A DNA stretch of 64,000 nucleotides from positions 806,001-870,000 of the forward strand of contig NZ_ADVG01000005.1 of NCBI RefSeq assembly GCF_000178855.1. Direction: 5' to 3'. This document shows positions 16,769 through 24,814 of the stretch, one piece after another (position 1 is the stretch's first letter; each line of letters opens with the position of its first letter). Position numbers and translations under genes: made by a program. The DNA is from Ktedonobacter racemifer DSM 44963. GTDB lineage: Bacteria; Chloroflexota; Ktedonobacteria; Ktedonobacterales; Ktedonobacteraceae. The notes under the pieces were generated by a model. It was not told the origin of the DNA and made no database searches. It saw only the letters and a list, made by a program, of their open reading frames with translations.

Positions 16769-18199
16769 TTAAAAACGTTTCCAAGAAAGTATGCCAGATG
16801 TTGACAAATGAAGGCGTCTCTGGTAGAGTTCTGTTGGAAAGAATGTTCTTCAATCAAAGAACAAGAGAGAGGCACATCGACTCAAAGGACGTGTTGTTGG
16901 AAAAGGAGGAGGCCACCAGATGCAGTTGGTCGAACGACATCTCATTCGTCACCAGGATGCACGCTTTGCGGTCATTGACCAGGCGGCCTTTGCCTCCAAA
17001 AACCTGTACAACCAGGCCAATTACCACGTCCGGCAAGCCTTCATTCACGAGGGAACCTACCTGCCCTACGCTGCCATCTTCCATCGCTTGAAACACCATG
17101 AGGCCTATTGTGCCCTGCCTCGCAAAGTCAGTAACGCCATCCTCATTCAACTTCACCACAATTGGGGCAGCTTTTTTGCGCGTGATGGAGGCCTACCGCG
17201 AAGACCCCTCTCCCTTCACGGGACGCCCCAAGCTTCCTGGCTATCAAGACAAGACCAAGGGCCGTTTCCTGCTCATCTACGAGAAAAAAGCCCTGGGCAA
17301 GAGGGTATTCAAGCGCACAGGCAAGCTGGTCCCATCAGGATTGCCCATCGAAATTATGACCCAGATCACCTGGGAAGCCATCCGGCAGGTTCGCATCGTT
17401 CCACGCGCTGATGGCTACATGGTCGAAGTCGTCTATGAGCAGGAGATCCAACCTGCTGCGGTCAACCCACAGCTTCGAGCCGCCGTGGATGTGGGTGTCA
17501 ATGTGCTCGCAGCCATCACCAGCGACAAACCTGGCTTTGTGCCTCGTCTGGTGAGTGGCAAACCCCTCAAAAGCCTGAATCAGTGCTACAACAAAGAGCG
17601 GGCCAAGCAGCAGCAACGCCTCGCGCATGAGAACCGATATACCTCCCGCTCCCTGGATCGTGTGACGACGAAGCGCAATCGCCGTGTGGATGCGTATCTG
17701 CACACGGCTAGCCGTCGGATCATTGATCTGTTGGTCAGCGAAGGCATCGGAACGCTGGTGATTGGCAAGAATCCCTTGTGGAAACAAGAGGTGACCATGG
17801 GGCGCAAGAACAACCAGCAGTTTGTGCAGCTTCCCCATGCTCGTTTCATTGAGCAGTTGACCTACAAAGCGCACCTGGTTGGGATCAGGGTCATCCTTCA
17901 AGAAGAAAGCTACACCAGCAAGGCCAGTTTTCTGGACGATGACCCCATCCCAACCTATGAGGCCAACGCTGCTGAAAAGCCGGTGTTCTCAGGCAAGCGT
18001 GTGGCGCGCAGTTGGTATCGTGCCAGGGATGGACGCCTCATTCATGCCGATATCAACGGATCGTACAACATCTTACGCAAAAGTAGCTCCGACCCTTTGC
18101 AAGTGGGGCGAGGAGTAGTGGGAGCCGCAGTTCTCCCCAGACGGCTGGCCGTCTGAACGGATGGCACATAGGCATAGTGGTCATCATTTTAAGATACTG
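16769..18199 (+). mobile_element. IS200/IS605-type (IS1341-like) TnpB-only insertion in the exporter gene
   Basis: The borders are deduced from the interrupted host gene: removing 16769-18199 (or the same length shifted by one base, because a T occurs on both sides) restores the exporter frame without loss or duplication. The lack of target duplication and terminal inverted repeats fits IS200/IS605 biology. The element carries only tnpB, no tnpA. The end beyond tnpB should encode the guide RNA whose guide begins at 18200/18201. Left flank on the plus strand is GCGAAAGAGGTG. Confidence 0.85.
16920..18156 (+). pseudogene. tnpB: TnpB RNA-guided nuclease, frameshifted
   Basis: The first part (from the ATG at 16920, with GGAGGAGG 8 bases before it) encodes a normal TnpB N-terminus (MQLVERHLI, then FASKNLYNQANY, ALPRKVSNAILIQLHHNWGSF). 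The rest continues in the next frame (LRVMEAYREDPSPFTGRPKLPGY) to the stop at 18156. The switch lies in a run of six T at 17172-17177; five T would give one continuous frame. RuvC residues are present in the rejoined product: Asp in AAVDVGVN, Glu in LQEESYTSK, Asp in HADINGSYN. The zinc-finger cysteines are absent, as in the KASFLD-type subgroup. It may be inactive, use slippage, or contain a sequencing error. Confidence 0.85.
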
Positions 18200-18973
18200 T
18201 AAGGGGACCATCGGCTCACGCACGCAAGCTTCGACCAGCAGAAAGGTCGCCAGCAGGACAATAGCGCTAGCGAAGAATCCCAGGATCAAGGGTGAGGTCC
18301 ACCCGAGCGTGGACCCTTCAATAAGCGCCATAACCAGGCAAAAGAGAAAGCCAGTTACAAGCACCTGACCCCATAGATCAATGTCTCGGGCGTTAGGATT
18401 GCGTGACTCAGCCAGGATAAGCATGCTCAAGATCAGCGCGAAGAGCCCAAAGGGCAGATTTACAAAAAAGATCGCGGGCCAACTTGCGATTGCTAACAGC
18501 CAGCCACCAGCAAGTGGCCCTATAGCGAGGCCCAGCCCCGAAATGCCAGCCCAGATGCCGATGGCTCGCGCACGTGCCTGTGGCTCGGGAAAGGCTGAAG
18601 CCAGCACTGCCAGGCTTCCTGGAGCAAGCGCGGCCGCACCCATACCCTGTATCACGCGACCAAAGAGAAGCCAACTAAGGGTTGAGGCAAACCCACAGAA
18701 CGTCGAGCCAAGCAGGAACAGCGCCATCCCAAGCAGAAAGAAGCGCTTGCGTCCGAAGCGGTCGCCAAGTGTTCCACCAGTCAGCATCAGGGCCGCAAAG
18801 GGCAGAGTGAACGCGTCAACGACCCATTGCAGATCCGCGAGATTGGTATGTAGGTCACCCTGGATGGTAGGGAGAGCCGTGACAACAATCGAAGGGTCCA
18901 GGAGTACCAGAAACGTTCCCAGGCAGGTGATGATCAGCGTAATCACTGACCTTCCACGAGATGATATACGCAT
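18053..18973 (-). pseudogene. MFS drug exporter (DHA2/EmrB-QacA type), 5' part
   Basis: N-terminal half of the split exporter. The gene-derived part is 18200-18973 (258 codons); the frame then runs into the insertion and stops at 18053. It contains the first eight or so membrane segments with MFS motif A (GGTLGDRFGRKR, about residue 65) and motif C (GPLAGGWL). The ATG at 18973 has AGGGAAAGGAA upstream. The promoter region carries a palindromic operator matching one before the adjacent tetR gene, so the exporter was under control of that repressor. Substrates of this family are typically drugs or toxic organics expelled by proton antiport. Confidence 0.9.
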
Positions 18974-18997
18974 TGTATTCCTTTCCCTGACAAACAT

Positions 18998-19029
18998 CCT
19001 CATTGTGTACTACTTAGTACACAATGAGG
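18998..19029. promoter_or_regulatory. TetR operator in front of the exporter gene
   Basis: Perfect palindrome with 14-bp arms (CCTCATTGTGTACT / AGTACACAATGAGG) around a 4-base centre. The inner TTGTGTAC...GTACACAA matches the palindrome at 19675-19698 before tetR. Confidence 0.8.
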
Positions 19030-19038
19030 ACAAAAAAA

Positions 19039-19659
19039 TTAGATTTCCCTGGCGGGCGCGCCTTGATACTGCATCAAAGCGAGTACGCCCATGCGCAAAG
19101 ACTGGATAAGTGCGGGATCGTTGAGACCTTTGGCGAGCAAGAGCACACCTTCAAAGTAGGCGAGCAGGGCTTGAGCGGTGAGGGCGGTGTCAAGGGTCGC
19201 GGGAACACTGCCCTGGGCTTTCGCCTCGCGCAGCATCCGTTCTAAGTAGGCAAGCCAGCGCTGAAAAATGCGCGTTGTATGCTCACGCATGACCTCATCC
19301 AGGGTGCTCATTTCTAGCGTGAGATTTCCGACAGGGCAACCATACATATGCCCGCTTCTCTCCTTCTGAGCCTGCTGTCCCTGGAGCATCAGTTCAAAAA
19401 GGCGCAAGATCTGCTCTTGTGGTGGGAGGTGATCGGCGAAGGCTGGTTTCAGATAGGTCTCTTCGAGCTGCTGCCACTGGCTCTCAAGGGCAACGAGCAC
19501 AAGATCCTGCTTGGAGGAGAAATAGTGATAAAAACTGCTCTTATTGACCCCCGCAGCCGCGCACAACTCATCCACGCTCACCGCTTCGTAGCTCTGCGCG
19601 TAAATCACCTCTCGCGCGGCCACAATCAGCCGCTGCCTTGCATCACTTGGTCGCCCCAT
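19039..19659 (-). CDS. TetR-family repressor of the exporter
   Basis: A 206-residue regulator with an N-terminal helix-turn-helix (VSVDELCAAAGVNKSSFYHYF, split here at residues 27-47: VDELCAAAGV then NKSSFYHYFSSKQDL) and a ligand domain with FELMLQGQQAQKERSGHMYGCPVGNL, a region typical of the AcuR/NemR-like branch. It is encoded just upstream of the exporter on the same strand, with operators on both sides. Likely it releases DNA when a toxic compound binds. The start at 19659 has GAGGGAGAG upstream. Confidence 0.9.
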   Translation of the reverse strand: MGRPSDARQRLIVAAREVIYAQSYEAVSVDELCAAAGVNKSSFYHYFSSKQDLVLVALESQWQQLEETYLKPAFADHLPPQEQILRLFELMLQGQQAQKERSGHMYGCPVGNLTLEMSTLDEVMREHTTRIFQRWLAYLERMLREAKAQGSVPATLDTALTAQALLAYFEGVLLLAKGLNDPALIQSLRMGVLALMQYQGAPAREI

Positions 19660-19674
19660 GCTCTCCCTCTCTTA

Positions 19675-19698
19675 ATTGTGTACTGCATGGTACACAAT
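19675..19698. promoter_or_regulatory. TetR operator in front of tetR (autoregulation)
   Basis: ATTGTGTAC and GTACACAAT (arms of 9 bases, 6-base centre) sit 15 bases upstream of the tetR start. The half sites match those at 18998-19029. Confidence 0.8.
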
Positions 19699-19764
19699 AC
19701 CATGCAGGCGAGAGATTGTCAAGGGAGAGCGCCGTTTTGGGGTGATGCAAAGCCTTTTTTCGCA

Positions 19765-20496
19765 TTACTCACGGACCGGCTCGCCCTCCAAAACGCGGGA
19801 GATATCCTGCATGGTGAGCTCGATCAGGGTGCGTGCGGCTAGCTCGGCGGCGGACCCGTCGCGCTGCTGGATGGCCTGTACAATGTTGGTATGTAGTGGC
19901 ATGGCCTCGCGGTTTCCGCCGGGAATCTGGGCGGTGACCAGGCGACTGGCACGCATGGCCTGCGAGAGGGTCTGCATAATGCTGCGCAGGAGTTCGTTAT
20001 GGGCGGCGTCGCAGATGAGCAGGTGGAAGTGTAGATCGATGGCAATATATTTCTCAGCGTCGTCTGTGACTGCTGCCATCTCCTGGCAGCAGTGCGCAAT
20101 CTCCGCGATTTCCTCTTCGGTGGCACGGTCTGCCGCCAGGCGCGCCGCCATTGGCTCCAGCATCAGGCGGACCTCAGAAAGGGCGCGCAGGAATTCGGTG
20201 TCTGGTCCCGCCTCGTAATGCCAGGCCAGGATCTCGGGATCGAGGAGATTCCAGCGCGCACGCGGCAGTACACGGGTGCCGATCTTGGGCCGCGCTTCTA
20301 CCAACCCCTTGGCGCTCAACGTCTTCAAGGCCTCGCGCAAGACGGTTCGGCTCACATTGAGTTGTACGCTTAGTTCCGGCTCGCTCGCCAGCGCCTCGCC
20401 CGGCAGATAATCCCGGCGTATAATGCTCAGCCCAATCTGGCGCGCCACCTGCTTATATAAACTCGCGCGCTCCAGCGCGGGAAATTCTTTTGCCAT
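19765..20496 (-). CDS. GntR-family regulator with FCD domain
   Basis: About 243 residues. The winged helix is at the N-terminus (LASEPELSVQLNVSRTVLREAL split at about 40-60; then KGLVEARPKIGTRVL). The C-terminal FCD domain contains the metal-binding residues expected for sugar-acid or organic-acid regulators: Asp/Glu near AEKYIAIDLHFHLLIC and the histidine in MPLHTNIVQAIQQRD. It is divergent from two catabolic genes, so it likely represses them until a sugar acid binds. The start at 20496 has GAGG 5 bases upstream; ATGs at 20499 and 20514 are alternatives. Confidence 0.9.
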   Translation of the reverse strand: MAKEFPALERASLYKQVARQIGLSIIRRDYLPGEALASEPELSVQLNVSRTVLREALKTLSAKGLVEARPKIGTRVLPRARWNLLDPEILAWHYEAGPDTEFLRALSEVRLMLEPMAARLAADRATEEEIAEIAHCCQEMAAVTDDAEKYIAIDLHFHLLICDAAHNELLRSIMQTLSQAMRASRLVTAQIPGGNREAMPLHTNIVQAIQQRDGSAAELAARTLIELTMQDISRVLEGEPVRE

Positions 20497-20507
20497 CATA
20501 GCCTCAT

Positions 20508-20611
20508 TTGTCATACAATAATACATAAGCACTATACCCGGCTGGCAAGGTCCTGTCAATGCGTGTGTCACGCGACCGTTCTTGCCAATGCCAGAGAGAT
20601 TTCTCTGGCAT
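20508..20611. promoter_or_regulatory. Candidate operators in the GntR divergent promoter
   Basis: TTGTCATACAA (20508-20518), close to the TTGTATACAA form used by FCD-type regulators, overlaps the gntR start. ATGCCAGAGA (20588-20597) pairs perfectly with TCTCTGGCAT (20602-20611) in the middle of the intergenic region. Confidence 0.45.
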
Positions 20612-20731
20612 CATACCAGATTCAGGTGCTGAAATGTATATGCGAGCACAAATAGTTTGCTTCTTTCGCCAGGAGAGCCTGAAAATCGTTATTGAGCATA
20701 CAAAGAAGTAGCACAGAAAGGATTGGTGTGC

Positions 20732-21691
20732 ATGGAGGCCACACGACGTTTTCTCACCAGCCTGGGTCTGCCCCCAGGCGATGCGCACGACTTACCTACA
20801 AGCACCAAGCGCTTCCCCGATGGGGCGCAATACAGAATTGAAATTCCCAGCACCGAGGGTCCCCAGGCCCTGGAGGCATTGCTGGAGGAGGCCCAACGCT
20901 ATAGCGTCACCGTGCATCGCGTCTCACAGGGCAGCGGCGTCATGCTGCAAACCGATGGCGAGATTCGCGCGATGGCACGCACCGCCGCCGCTGTTGGCAT
21001 GGAAGTCAGTCTCTTCGCGCGCCCCAACGCGGCTTGGGATACCAGCGCTATGGCGCTCTCCAGCGGAGGCAAGTCGATCGCGCCCAAGCTACGTGGGCAG
21101 GAGCAACTGGTCTACTGCCTGGAGGATGTCAGGCGCGCGGCTGAGCTGGGTATTCGTAGCGTCCTGCTTGCCGACGAGGGGGCGCTCTGGGTCGCCAATG
21201 AGATGCGCCAGCAGGGCGAGCTTCCCAGAAACATGCAGTTCAAAATCAGCGTCATGATCGCCGCGGCCAACCCGGCCTCCGTGCGCCTGCTGGAGCGCCT
21301 GGGCGCCAATACCTTCAACCTGCCGACCGATCTGACCCTGGCGCAGATCGCTGCCATTCGCCAGGCGGTGGATATCCCCCTGGATATTTATGTGGAGGCG
21401 CCCGACGATGTCGGCGGCTTTGTGCGCCTCTATGAGATTCCCGAGATCATACGCATTGCCGCCCCAGTCTACATCAAATTTGGCCTGCGCAATGCGTCCA
21501 ATCTCTATCCCTCCGGCTCGCATATCGAGGCCACCGCCATCGCGCTCACCCGTGAACGCGTGCGCCGGGCGCGCATCGGCCTGGATCTCTTGCAGCGTTA
21601 TTATCCCGAGGTCACGACCTCCCAACTGCGAGCTGAGGGCCTGGCCCTCCCAGTCGTCCATGAAGAGAAAGGAACAGTCAATGAAGATTAG
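20732..21691 (+). CDS. TIM-barrel protein, possibly peptidase-U32-like
   Basis: About 319 residues. The pattern of strands ending in short conserved turns (SVTVHRVSQGSGVML, GIRSVLLADEGALW, FKISVMIAAANPASVRLLERLGANTFNLP, IPLDIYVEAPDDVGG, PVYIKFGLRN) looks like a TIM barrel related to the U32/collagenase-like group. The family assignment is tentative. The ATG at 20732 has AGAAAGGA 8 bases before it. Its end overlaps the start of the dehydratase gene by 11 bases, so both are translated together and probably serve one pathway. Confidence 0.6.
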   Translation: MEATRRFLTSLGLPPGDAHDLPTSTKRFPDGAQYRIEIPSTEGPQALEALLEEAQRYSVTVHRVSQGSGVMLQTDGEIRAMARTAAAVGMEVSLFARPNAAWDTSAMALSSGGKSIAPKLRGQEQLVYCLEDVRRAAELGIRSVLLADEGALWVANEMRQQGELPRNMQFKISVMIAAANPASVRLLERLGANTFNLPTDLTLAQIAAIRQAVDIPLDIYVEAPDDVGGFVRLYEIPEIIRIAAPVYIKFGLRNASNLYPSGSHIEATAIALTRERVRRARIGLDLLQRYYPEVTTSQLRAEGLALPVVHEEKGTVNED

Positions 21692-22838
21692 CGGCATTCA
21701 AACCCATGTTGTCGGTAGCCCCTGGCGCAATATTACCATTGTGCGTGTAAAGACGGACGAGGGGCTTGAGGGCCTGGGCGAAGTGCGTATGCTCAACCAT
21801 ACGGATGCCTTGCTGGGCTATTTGAACGAGGCCGCGACCAACCATATCCTGGGGCATGATCCCTTTAATATTGAGGACCTGGTCCAGCGCATGTACCGCC
21901 ATGACTTTGCCCGGGCAGGCGAGATCGCTATGTCCGCGATTTCGACGATTGAGATGGCCTGCTGGGATATCGTAGGTAAGGCACTTAATAAGCCCGTGTA
22001 CCGACTACTGGGGGGCGCGGTTCGCGAGCAGATCAAGGCCTATGCCAACGGCTGGTATACCGTCGAGCGCACGCCCGAGGAGTTTCATGCCGCGGCCAAA
22101 CGTGTAGTGGCGAAAGGCTATCGCGCGCTAAAATTTGATCCCTTTGGCGCGGGCTTCTATGAGCTGGAGCGCGAGGAGCGCCTGCGCTCGCTCTCCCTGG
22201 TTGAGGCCGTGCGCGATGCCGTGGGTCCCGATGTAGAGATTCTGATCGAGATGCATGGACGCTTCAATCCCACCACCGCCATCGCCATTGCCCGCGAGCT
22301 GGAGCGCTTTGAGCCATCCTGGGTTGAGGAGCCAGTACCACCCGAGAACGCCGCGGCCCTGAAGAAAGCGGCTGAGCAGATTAATATCCCAGTGGCCACG
22401 GGCGAGCGCATCCATACGCGCTTTGACTTCCGCGAAGTCATCGAACTCCAGGCCGCCGACTACCTCCAGGCCGATATTACCCACTTTGGCGGCATTCTGG
22501 AGACCAAGAAACTGGCCGCCTGGGCCGAGAACTACTATATGCTCATGGCGCCACATAACGTCGGCGGCCCCATCTCGACGGCGGCGGCACTGCACTTCGC
22601 GGCCTCGACACCAAACTTCAAGATTCAGGAACACTTCAACGACTTCTCTGATGAGTGGGTAAAGTCGGTCGCGCCCGGTAATCCCGAGGTGATCGATGGC
22701 TATTTCGCCCTGCCCCAGGGTCCGGGCCTGGGCGTCACCCTGGATGAAGAGGCGGTCGCGCAGCATCCCCGCCAGGAGGTCTTCTTCGACCTCTTCGCCG
22801 ACAACTGGCAGCGACGCCAGGCGTTGCGCCAGTCGTAA
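21681..22838 (+). CDS. Mandelate racemase/muconate lactonizing family dehydratase (galactonate-dehydratase-like)
   Basis: A 385-residue enolase-superfamily enzyme that should abstract the proton next to a carboxylate and dehydrate a sugar acid. Metal ligands are visible: Glu in EILIEMHGRFN, Glu in WVEEPVPPEN, Glu in VATGERIHTRFD; the basic His is in LMAPHNVGGPI, paired with the Asp of QADITHFGGI. This set matches the D-galactonate dehydratase branch, but the first ligand is Glu-Met-His rather than Asp-x-His, so the exact substrate is open. The ATG at 21681 has AAAGGAA upstream and overlaps the previous gene; longer frames upstream are read-through of the neighbour. Confidence 0.85.
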   Translation: MKISGIQTHVVGSPWRNITIVRVKTDEGLEGLGEVRMLNHTDALLGYLNEAATNHILGHDPFNIEDLVQRMYRHDFARAGEIAMSAISTIEMACWDIVGKALNKPVYRLLGGAVREQIKAYANGWYTVERTPEEFHAAAKRVVAKGYRALKFDPFGAGFYELEREERLRSLSLVEAVRDAVGPDVEILIEMHGRFNPTTAIAIARELERFEPSWVEEPVPPENAAALKKAAEQINIPVATGERIHTRFDFREVIELQAADYLQADITHFGGILETKKLAAWAENYYMLMAPHNVGGPISTAAALHFAASTPNFKIQEHFNDFSDEWVKSVAPGNPEVIDGYFALPQGPGLGVTLDEEAVAQHPRQEVFFDLFADNWQRRQALRQS

Positions 22839-22840
22839 AT

Positions 22841-22895
22841 TGATGATGTGGTGTTCCCTGGCGGCCTGCGGCCACCAGGGAACACCACATCATCA
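22841..22895. terminator. Long hairpin between convergent genes
   Basis: A 55-base hairpin with about 22-bp arms (TGATGATGTGGTGTTCCCTG and complement) starting 2 bases after the dehydratase stop and ending 4 bases before the stop of the next minus-strand gene. Likely terminates both. Confidence 0.75.
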
Positions 22896-22899
22896 ACTA

Positions 22900-23553
22900 T
22901 TATTGCCTGGACTCCTCTCGTGCGACGGCATGGCCGCATTTTGCACAGAAGGCGGCGTCTGGCTTGAGCTGGGCACCGCACTGCTCGCACTGTTTGGGCG
23001 CCTGGGGCTGCGCTTGCTGGAGGGACTTGCCACAATAGGAGCAGAAGGCATCGTCCGCGTCATTGAGGGCCTGGCACTGGGAGCAGGGAACCTGCTGGGG
23101 TTGCGCTGGTCGTGCAGAGGGTTGTGGTGCCCCCTGGCGCTGCTGTGCCCCCTGGGGCTGGGGACCACGGCCGGTCTGGTGGTAGACCGCGGCATCGAGC
23201 GCGTTATAGATCTGGGTCTCCAGGCCCGCCTGGCGAATGAGTCCGGCGCCCGCGGTGATCATCAGGGGCCAGAGAAAGAACATACCTATCGCGCCGACCG
23301 CGGCCTTATCGAGCCATTGATGCTCGCCGATAGAGGCGGTAATGCCTCCCTGCACCCTTTGCAGCGAGACGGTGAGCGCGGCCTGGAGGCCGACCAGCCC
23401 TTCAATTTCTCCCCCCTTGCGGATCTGGACGGCGACCTGCTCGCGTGTGCCAAAGTGCTGCACCTGGTATCCCTGGTGTGTAAACTGACCTTCCAGGTCG
23501 CGTGCCAGGCGCTCAAGATCGAGCTGGGGAAGCGGGTAGAAACGATTCTCCAT
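22900..23553 (-). CDS. Zinc-ribbon membrane-associated protein
   Basis: A 217-residue protein. The N-terminal part (1-75) resembles a small cytoplasmic domain (RFYPLPQLDLERLARDLEGQF), then a hydrophobic helix pair (AAVGAIGMFFLWPLMITAGAGLI), a Gln/Pro linker, and two zinc ribbons at the C-terminus (CSQCQALNDADDAFCSYCG and CEQCGAQLKPDAAFCAKCG). Function unknown. Several kinases in this window carry the same type of ribbon, so it may take part in the same signalling style. Nothing near it suggests an operon. Confidence 0.75.
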   Translation of the reverse strand: MENRFYPLPQLDLERLARDLEGQFTHQGYQVQHFGTREQVAVQIRKGGEIEGLVGLQAALTVSLQRVQGGITASIGEHQWLDKAAVGAIGMFFLWPLMITAGAGLIRQAGLETQIYNALDAAVYHQTGRGPQPQGAQQRQGAPQPSARPAQPQQVPCSQCQALNDADDAFCSYCGKSLQQAQPQAPKQCEQCGAQLKPDAAFCAKCGHAVAREESRQ

Positions 23554-23628
23554 ATTTTATTCATTCCTCTTTTCGGCAAAATCTTCTTGCAAACTTCTCA
23601 GTGCCTGCGGCGCTTCGCGGAGTTCATA

Positions 23629-23672
23629 GTGGTCGTGGTTAGCGGCGCGGGCGCGCCGCTAACCACGACCAC
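23629..23672. repeat. Near-perfect 44-bp palindrome
   Basis: GTGGTCGTGGTTAGCGGCGC and its complement with a few bases between. It is upstream of the zinc-ribbon gene and 480 bases before the HU gene. It has no T-run; role unclear. Confidence 0.7.
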
Positions 23673-24149
23673 CAGAAAACAGAAGCATAGTGCATACTAC
23701 ATCTTCAATGCTGTGAAGTAGACCACAGCCGCGTAGCTACATATATGCCTTCCTCTTCTATGTACGTTGTATCGGGCGAGAAGTTGCTGATAGAGCGCTG
23801 GTAGGTACACGTGCCACAAGGCGGAAAGTTTGCGTCATCATCCAGGTTTGAGGGAAATGTTTCTCCTGTATGCAGGCTTGCACGTAGTGTGAATGAGCTT
23901 GCATGCCCAGGAAGACAGGTAGTAAATTCGTTGAAGGGATATCTACTTTTGCTTATGTCACCCATAGCATTTGGTGGGCCTTTGTATAGTGGTAGTGGAA
24001 GGTAGCACCATTCCAACGCGCAAAGAAGAAACGTTGTCTGTCACTTTTTACGAGACGGTGACAGACCCGACAATTGAGCGCGTTGTCGTAATGAGCAGAG
24101 GCTCAGCTATGCCCTGCACAAACAACACAGTAGAAGGAGTGACATACAA
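23673..24149. other. Intergenic region before the HU gene
   Basis: No convincing gene; the short frames on either strand lack ribosome sites and motifs. The only clear structure is the inverted repeat at 24036-24066. Confidence 0.5.
24036..24066. promoter_or_regulatory. Inverted repeat upstream of the HU gene
   Basis: GTCTGTCAC (24036-24044) and GTGACAGAC (24058-24066), exact complements with a 13-base spacer, about 85 bases before the HU start. Either an operator or a 5' leader hairpin. Confidence 0.45.
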
Positions 24150-24512
24150 ATGAAAAGCACATCCAAGGAACATACCGTGATTGGTAAAGACGAACTGATT
24201 CACCAGGTCGCCGCGAAGGCTGGCATGAATTTGAAGGAGACCAGCAAGATTATCGATGCCTTCACCGACGTCGTCCGCGAGGATGTCTCCCAGGGACACG
24301 AAGTACGCTTGATGGGCTTTGGTACCTGGAACCTGCGCGATGTCGCCCCCCGCAAAGTGAAGTCCATTCGCGGTGGCGATCAGATCACCATCCCCGCGCG
24401 CAAGCGCGTTGGCTTCTCCGTTGGTGCCGTACTCTCGCAGGCCGCTCAGGGCGCAGAGCACACCCGCAGCAAGGTTACCACCGCCGAGAAGACCATGAAG
24501 AAGAACAAGTAG
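24150..24512 (+). CDS. HU-family DNA-binding protein
   Basis: A 120-residue histone-like protein that bends and compacts DNA as a dimer. The HU fold is clear: KDELIHQVAAKAGMNLKETSKIIDAF (first helices, split here at about 13-38), EVRLMGFGTWNLRD (the conserved FG turn) and IPARKRVGFSVG at the end of the beta arm. A tail of about 20 residues rich in Lys/Thr extends beyond the usual 90-residue length and may add DNA contacts. It has its own terminator and appears monocistronic. Confidence 0.93.
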   Translation: MKSTSKEHTVIGKDELIHQVAAKAGMNLKETSKIIDAFTDVVREDVSQGHEVRLMGFGTWNLRDVAPRKVKSIRGGDQITIPARKRVGFSVGAVLSQAAQGAEHTRSKVTTAEKTMKKNK

Positions 24513-24560
24513 CACCCGTGGCCCACGCCACATTGCTGCTTCATACTCTGACGTAGAGCC

Positions 24561-24615
24561 GAGGCGCCCGCTGTGTCATGATGATACTATCTCACAGCGG
24601 GCGCCTCGTTTTTTT
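24561..24615 (+). terminator. Strong rho-independent terminator of the HU gene
   Basis: GAGGCGCCCGCTGTG pairs with CACAGCGGGCGCCTC, followed by G and seven T. Confidence 0.93.
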
Positions 24616-24729
24616 GTCTCTGTCCGCTTGCAAAGCAGAAGATTTCGGGCAGAAACCTGAATAGACATGAGCGATAGAGCGAACAGCGCTTTTTACAAGA
24701 AAAATTTCGGCGATATACCTCGTCTTATC

Positions 24730-24759
24730 TTGCTTCCAGCGGCCTCCCAGCCCTATAAT
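24730..24759 (+). promoter_or_regulatory. Candidate sigma-70 promoter of the kinase-WD40 gene
   Basis: TTGCTT (24730-24735), 18-base spacer and TATAAT (24754-24759), about 55 bases before the start codon. Confidence 0.5.
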
Positions 24760-24814
24760 CAGACAAAGAATCGAAACAATCTAAAAACTTTTTTTAGGGA
24801 GGATGGCAACTGCT

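Noticed and set aside
16920..17411. Separate 163-residue protein
   Set aside because: Its first 85 residues are a TnpB N-terminus and the rest reads out of frame; the true continuation is in the next frame.
21390..21680. N-terminal extension of the dehydratase
   Set aside because: It is an out-of-frame reading of the TIM-barrel gene; family similarity begins at the ATG at 21681, which has a ribosome site.
23705..24016. Minus-strand 103-codon frame upstream of the HU gene
   Set aside because: No ribosome site, no hydrophobic or conserved pattern; more likely chance.
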